The notes under the pieces were generated by a model. That model was not told the DNA's origin. It searched no databases and was given only the letters and a program-made list of their open reading frames with translations. The translations under genes and the position numbers were made by a program. From NCBI GenBank assembly GCA_041640815.1, contig JBEPZO010000037.1, positions 1 to 18,689 of the forward strand: a stretch of 18,689 bases of DNA, in the 5' to 3' direction. The DNA is from JANWZL01 sp041640815 (GTDB lineage: Bacteria; Pseudomonadota; Gammaproteobacteria; Burkholderiales; Thiobacillaceae). Of the stretch, positions 14,961-18,689 are shown piece after piece (the first letter of the stretch is position 1; every line of letters starts with the position of its first letter).

Positions 14961-14984
14961 GGGATTGTGCAGAGGTTTTTTAAG
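14961..14984 (-). other. Isolated IS5-like terminal repeat next to TTAA
   Basis: Read on the minus strand, CCTCTGCACAATCCC follows TTAA and AAAA. By eye 20 of 24 positions match the left end of IS copy 1 at 7094-7117 (TTAA, then GAAGCCTCTGCACAACCCC). It is in inverted orientation to that end. No transposase gene lies immediately inside it. Confidence 0.6.
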
Positions 14985-15111
14985 TCTGCTGTACAACCTT
15001 ACGGCCAAATGCCTTATTCGTGCAAAGGCCTTGCCTTGCTCTTACACCTTACCATACATCATCACGCCCATACTGTAAAGAACAGATGTGCCACGCAGAT
15101 CACTGCCTGCG

Positions 15112-16125
15112 TCATTCGCCTCTCCGCTGCGGGCTGCCTGACGATGGCGACTCTTGCCTGGCGTCAGGCATCAGCATTTCTGCCTCGCCTTCATGTCCTT
15201 GCCGACCCGCGATCAGATGAGCAAGATAAGCAATGATCGGCGCGAGCAAAACAAAAGCCGATAGCTGGAACCATACCGCCACTCCAGCACAAAGCACAGG
15301 GTCATTGTGCTCGTCAGAGGCCAGCGCAAAATATGTCGATTGCGCCACGAAGTAATATACCAGCACAACGAAAATGAATGCACCCAATATCAGATAGGCA
15401 ATGAGGTTAAAGAATCTCTCCTTTTGAATGCGCGTGCCGTTTGCCATGACATGGTCGTAAATCCGCATGAAGTCTCGATAGAACTCTGGCGCGACCTTAT
15501 ACAAATAGAACAGCAGAAACGCCATCGCAACAATGGCCATCAGCGCGGTGATCGCGCTCGGCCATGCACTGGCGTTCCTCCTGTGCGCATGAAAACGCAT
15601 ACCTTCAAGGAAGGCCGTCGCAACAAGGCTTAGTGACAACGCTGGGTAAAGGATAAAGAAACAATAAACCGGAGAGATTGAGACGGCAGCCTGCGCATAC
15701 AAAAACATGACGATAACGGCGCTGATGTAAAGTACACCAGGGTTTTTGTATAAATAGCGCATCGACAAAAACGCCATCATCAACAAAACGACATGCAGCA
15801 TGACGATGCGCGCGGCAACGTTCTCCGTAATGAAGAGCTTGGTCAAGGCATCGGCAAATACGAACGGGCTCAATGGACCAAGGTTGTATTCGACGCCCGT
15901 AAAAAAACCGAGTATGCCGGCAAAGAAAAACACCGGCATGAGCGCCATCGCGACATCATCCTCGCGGTTGCCATATTGGCTTTGCCTGATCTCTCGTCTA
16001 GAACGCCATATGTTCTTCAGCGAGAGGATGTCTTGCATCGTTGATGCCACGCGTCGCCGCAATTCAGGCGCGTGCACATGCATATGCGCCATCGCGCGGT
16101 CACCGAAAATCATCTCAAGAGCCAT
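15112..16125 (-). CDS. Multi-pass membrane protein, unknown
   Basis: A 337-residue integral membrane protein with about seven hydrophobic helices (for example VFFFAGILGFFTG, VMLHVVLLMMAFLSM, LIAYLILGAFIFVVLVYYFV). A basic cytoplasmic-looking N-terminus of about 55 residues (HAPELRRRVASTMQD) and a short hydrophilic C-terminal tail flank them. No transporter, kinase or enzyme signature is recognised. The start at 16125 has GAGG 7 bases upstream, and that site overlaps the stop codon of the preceding lipoprotein gene. The two genes, 9 bp apart, must be translated from one message. The partner suggests an envelope-located pair; an immunity or export role is inference only. Confidence 0.85.
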   Translation of the reverse strand: MALEMIFGDRAMAHMHVHAPELRRRVASTMQDILSLKNIWRSRREIRQSQYGNREDDVAMALMPVFFFAGILGFFTGVEYNLGPLSPFVFADALTKLFITENVAARIVMLHVVLLMMAFLSMRYLYKNPGVLYISAVIVMFLYAQAAVSISPVYCFFILYPALSLSLVATAFLEGMRFHAHRRNASAWPSAITALMAIVAMAFLLFYLYKVAPEFYRDFMRIYDHVMANGTRIQKERFFNLIAYLILGAFIFVVLVYYFVAQSTYFALASDEHNDPVLCAGVAVWFQLSAFVLLAPIIAYLAHLIAGRQGHEGEAEMLMPDARQESPSSGSPQRRGE

Positions 16126-16134
16126 GAACGCGCC

Positions 16135-17922
16135 TCATACCGCGGCAGGAACGAGGTCTTTCAGTATAGCAAAGCTCTTTTCCCACTTATCACGATCACG
16201 CTCGTCTAGGCGGATGTTGAGCAGTTCGCTGGCGTTTTCAAGATCGTTGACGAATTCAACCATCTCTCTCGCGCGCGCAAGATAGCCATCTTTTGCGGAC
16301 TTGACGATGCGTTTGGCGAGTTTTGCAGCTCTTCCGGCGCTACCCGTGATCTTGACTAGGCTGCCAATCCCTGGGATGAGACCAAACGCCGCAAGTATGC
16401 GATCAGACGCGCTTGCCTCCGGGTCGAAGAGATCGAAGGCAGCCTTGATGTTACCTATAACAGGCAGAATTCCCGCGATCTCGCGCGCAACGGGCCCGGA
16501 AAAAACGGGCAGCAAGGCCCTGTGCAGTCTCTCGACGACTTTTGCGTGACGGTCATAAACCGGATGGCCCGGACGATAGCCAGGTAATCCAAGCCCTTTC
16601 TTGGCCAATGCCTTGCCCAGCCTAATTGTTGATGCTATGGCCTCTGCGGTCTCGACCGCCTGCCATACGGGATGGGTGTAAATTTTTGCATAAGAAAACG
16701 TTGTGAACAGCCCTCTCTGCTTATTGCTTTTGGTTTCGGCGGTGTACTCGTATGGACGGAAAACGAAATCCATGCCAGATGTGTTGGTCATCGTAACATT
16801 GGCAATAAGCGATCCGCCGCCAATGGCGTGCGCCCATACGCCCGGAGCAAGCGTCGAGTAAGCGGCCTTCGGCAAAATCTCTACACCGTTGTCCCGCGGC
16901 GCAGGAACACCGGCCATACGCTCGATTTCCTGTTGAATGAATCGCGAAGACTCCTGTGGATTAGCGAGCAGGTCAACAATACGCGAGTCACCCAAAAGTC
17001 TCTGCGCCTCTGGGGGGAGTTTGGAGCGCAATGCGTTGGCAAGGGCCTGCAGTGCCCCACTCATCTGAATATCCCCGCGCAACGTCGCGCTTGTCCCGGG
17101 GCTTGCGGCGTCTAACTTGTCCAGCAGGTCACGACGCCGCATTAACGCTTCCAGATAGTATGGGCTGCCATTTGCCTCTTTGCCCTGCAGCCCCCATAGC
17201 ATGAACTGTAGATCATGGTATGGTATGGCTTGGGGGTTTTCTGCGGCATACTTGAGCAGCGCCATCTGCGCAGCGCCATAACGATCACGACCAATGAAAT
17301 CCTTTGTAGGTCGCAGTGTCAACAAATCTTGATAAATGAAGGCCGGGAGCACCTTATCTGCGCACGCGCCTTTCATCCTGATGATCGCGGTCTGCCCCGG
17401 CTGTAGCAATATTTCGTGCGAATCGGTCAACACGACCGGCTCTCTCTTGGTAACGCCAGAGCCGGAGCCGCCAGCTTGATTTGCACTTGCTGCAGCTAGC
17501 ACATAGGGCTTTATCCTAGGCCACAGTTCGGCCATTTGTTCATCTGAAAGCGTTTCCGGAAGCGCATTGATTTCGCTAAGTAGCGCGCTTACATCCTGCG
17601 CCGCATCCGCGCTGACGCCTTGCCCATGAATGCGCAGTGGCGGCAGGCGCGGCGCTTCGCCAAAGCGGGCAGTGTTCAGCGCTTGCTGAATTTGAGCATA
17701 TAGCTCTGAATATGCCGCCCAGGCTTCTTCATTGACCTCGTAGCCCAGGCGTTTTCTGTGCGCATCCCTTGCCGTTGGTGACAGGCTGCGCAAAACCTGT
17801 CCGGCGGCCGCTATCCCAGTATCTTCAAACAGCGGACGCTGCTCCGGGCGAAGAGTCAGACAGCCGCTAAGCGGAGAGAGGCTGAGTGCGCCAACAGATT
17901 TGAGAAAAATTCGCCTGTTCAT
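16135..17922 (-). CDS. Tat-type lipoprotein with pretoxin-like C-terminus
   Basis: A 595-residue protein with the signal MNRRIFLKSVGALSLSPLSG-C. RRIFLK fits the twin-arginine motif and LSGC (18-21) a lipobox, predicting Tat export and lipidation at C21; leucine after the cysteine favours the outer membrane. The body is hydrophilic and shows no catalytic motif I recognise. Near the end (about 490-541), GNIKAAFDLFDP followed by RILAAFGLIPGIGSLVKITG and a basic alanine-rich helix resembles the pretoxin segments that precede toxin domains in polymorphic toxins. Only about 55 residues follow, with no known toxin fold. GAGG four bases before the ATG supports the start. The gene heads a two-gene operon with the membrane protein. 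Signal features are strong; the toxin link is tentative. Confidence 0.85.
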   Translation of the reverse strand: MNRRIFLKSVGALSLSPLSGCLTLRPEQRPLFEDTGIAAAGQVLRSLSPTARDAHRKRLGYEVNEEAWAAYSELYAQIQQALNTARFGEAPRLPPLRIHGQGVSADAAQDVSALLSEINALPETLSDEQMAELWPRIKPYVLAAASANQAGGSGSGVTKREPVVLTDSHEILLQPGQTAIIRMKGACADKVLPAFIYQDLLTLRPTKDFIGRDRYGAAQMALLKYAAENPQAIPYHDLQFMLWGLQGKEANGSPYYLEALMRRRDLLDKLDAASPGTSATLRGDIQMSGALQALANALRSKLPPEAQRLLGDSRIVDLLANPQESSRFIQQEIERMAGVPAPRDNGVEILPKAAYSTLAPGVWAHAIGGGSLIANVTMTNTSGMDFVFRPYEYTAETKSNKQRGLFTTFSYAKIYTHPVWQAVETAEAIASTIRLGKALAKKGLGLPGYRPGHPVYDRHAKVVERLHRALLPVFSGPVAREIAGILPVIGNIKAAFDLFDPEASASDRILAAFGLIPGIGSLVKITGSAGRAAKLAKRIVKSAKDGYLARAREMVEFVNDLENASELLNIRLDERDRDKWEKSFAILKDLVPAAV

Positions 17923-18404
17923 GTTTCCTCATAAGCGTGTATAAGTCCAGTACCTTTGGCATTCGGGTTGGAGTTGGAGAAGGAATGATAAGGGTGGTTG
18001 TTGACCGAGGTGTTGCTAGAAAGCGCCTACGCGCTGTAGAAGAGAGCCTCGTTGGCGAGATTGTGGTTGCTCAGTCGTAGGTCGGTAATGCATCGTTACT
18101 AGTGACCGTCGAGGTCAGACGCCAGCACAGCATGTTCAAGCTCGGCATGGGCATTCATCGCGGCTGTTTTCGTGTCGTGTGACCGCGTGCGCTGCCTTGC
18201 TGCTTCAAGGTGTGGGCAAAGGCGGCCTCGGTGGCGGCTTCCGTTCGTTGGACGGGTCCAGCACGTAGGGCTCGGTGTGTCTAAGCCTAGATGGCCTGCG
18301 AAGCGGCTGCGGTGTGGTTTCAGGCTTTAGCTCCCCTGGGCCACAGCCAGGCCGCAGGTTTGAGCTGATCGATGAGTCTTCAGCTGAGGCTCCAGCATGT
18401 AGCG
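17923..18404. other. Long gap upstream of the lipoprotein operon
   Basis: No convincing gene is visible in 482 bp. A proline-rich minus-strand ORF (18205-18408) has no family features. The promoter of the lipoprotein operon should lie in the left part; AT-rich TATACA near 17937-17942 (minus strand) lacks a matching -35. The right part may be degraded DNA beside the truncated IS. Confidence 0.4.
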
Positions 18405-18689
18405 TCAAGGCGCATGCGCAAATGTTTCAACGAAGGCATCCATCACCCAGCCAAAAGAAGTGCTCTTGTCCAATGCCCGGCGCTTGGCCCGTTTCATGGC
18501 CACGTGCCGGGTGACGGGCCTGCCCTGACTTTCCGGGCGAATGTCTACCCCCTTATAACCGGCATCGGCAAAGACCTCCGCCTCTTGCCCGTGCAAGCGC
18601 CGATGGGCTTGCAACCCATCTTGCACGTGGGCGGCGGTAGCCACCACCGCGTACACCTTTGCCTACACCTCGCAGAAGAGGTGCTAGCT
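18405..18689 (-). mobile_element. Truncated IS5-group element (copy 3), continues off window
   Basis: About 18453-18640 closely matches 7372-7560 of IS copy 1 in the same orientation (the first ~110 bp are nearly identical), so this is a second copy of that IS type. The homology stops near 18415 in the C-terminal coding part, and no terminal repeat is seen, so the left end is deleted. The right side is cut by the window edge. Confidence 0.75.
18405..18689 (-). pseudogene. IS5-group transposase fragment
   Basis: The open part (18656 to 18405) reads VVATAAHVQDGLQAHRRLHG, then EVFADAGYKGVDIRPESQGR (second catalytic D). It continues to KRAKRRALDKSTSFGWVMDA and ends before the region carrying the catalytic glutamate. 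Just upstream on the coding strand, two in-frame TAG codons flank a palindrome (18667-18684), so the frame is broken at that side too. It is not expected to be functional. Confidence 0.75.

Noticed and set aside
18205..18408. Proline-rich 67-residue minus-strand ORF
   Set aside because: No ribosome-binding site, low-complexity tail and no recognisable domain; it lies in probable debris next to the truncated IS.
6784..18689. Duplicate of the ssrA 3' end as an attachment site
   Set aside because: I looked for the T-arm/acceptor sequence again in the accessory region and found no second copy, so an attL/attR pair cannot be claimed in this window.

Overview
The window looks like a betaproteobacterial chromosome, with a conserved GC-rich core (about 1-6830) followed by an accessory island (about 6830-18689). 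The organism guess rests on the gene set (argG, lplT, a CysB/CbbR-like LysR regulator, ubiG) and on a tmRNA with the tag ANDETYALAA; I recall this tag from Neisseria-type beta-proteobacteria. No species can be named from the sequence alone.

Core region. Two 78-bp direct repeats carrying an 18-bp palindrome open the window. They are followed by a DUF2283-like small protein and argG (argininosuccinate synthase). Next is a TPM-domain protein, convergent with an lplT-type lysophospholipid transporter. A divergent intergenic region leads to a LysR regulator, a 113-residue conserved-looking unknown and ubiG (ubiquinone O-methyltransferase), all on the plus strand. The core ends with ssrA (tmRNA, 6423-6783), its extended -10 promoter and a rho-independent terminator.

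Accessory region. From just after ssrA onward, every credible gene is on the minus strand, and several are AT-richer than the core. Three IS5-group insertion sequences punctuate it: a decayed copy (7099-8300), an almost intact copy (12056-13347) and a truncated copy running off the right edge (18405-18689). Between them lie a C-terminally membrane-anchored unknown protein (8512-9417) and a three-gene run of a small unknown, a HAD-fold phosphatase-like protein and a coiled-coil protein with a 21-bp/7-residue expansion (11817-9618). Further right are an HExxH metallopeptidase fused to ankyrin repeats (14908-13619) and a tight two-gene operon. That operon encodes a Tat-type lipoprotein with a pretoxin-like C-terminal segment and a multi-pass membrane protein (17922-15112).

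The most unusual signal is a 75-bp element made of four back-to-back short hairpins. It sits in frame at the identical codon position in two otherwise divergent IS5 transposase genes (7613-7687 and 12641-12715). In one copy it is open; in the other it supplies the only stop codon in a transposase that otherwise keeps its DDE motifs. This resembles palindromic elements known to insert in frame into proteins (Rickettsia palindromic elements are the precedent). A second oddity is a lone IS end at 14961-14984 that mirrors the left end of the first IS and abuts the same TTAA tetranucleotide, so 7099-14979 may have been, or may still be, one compound unit.
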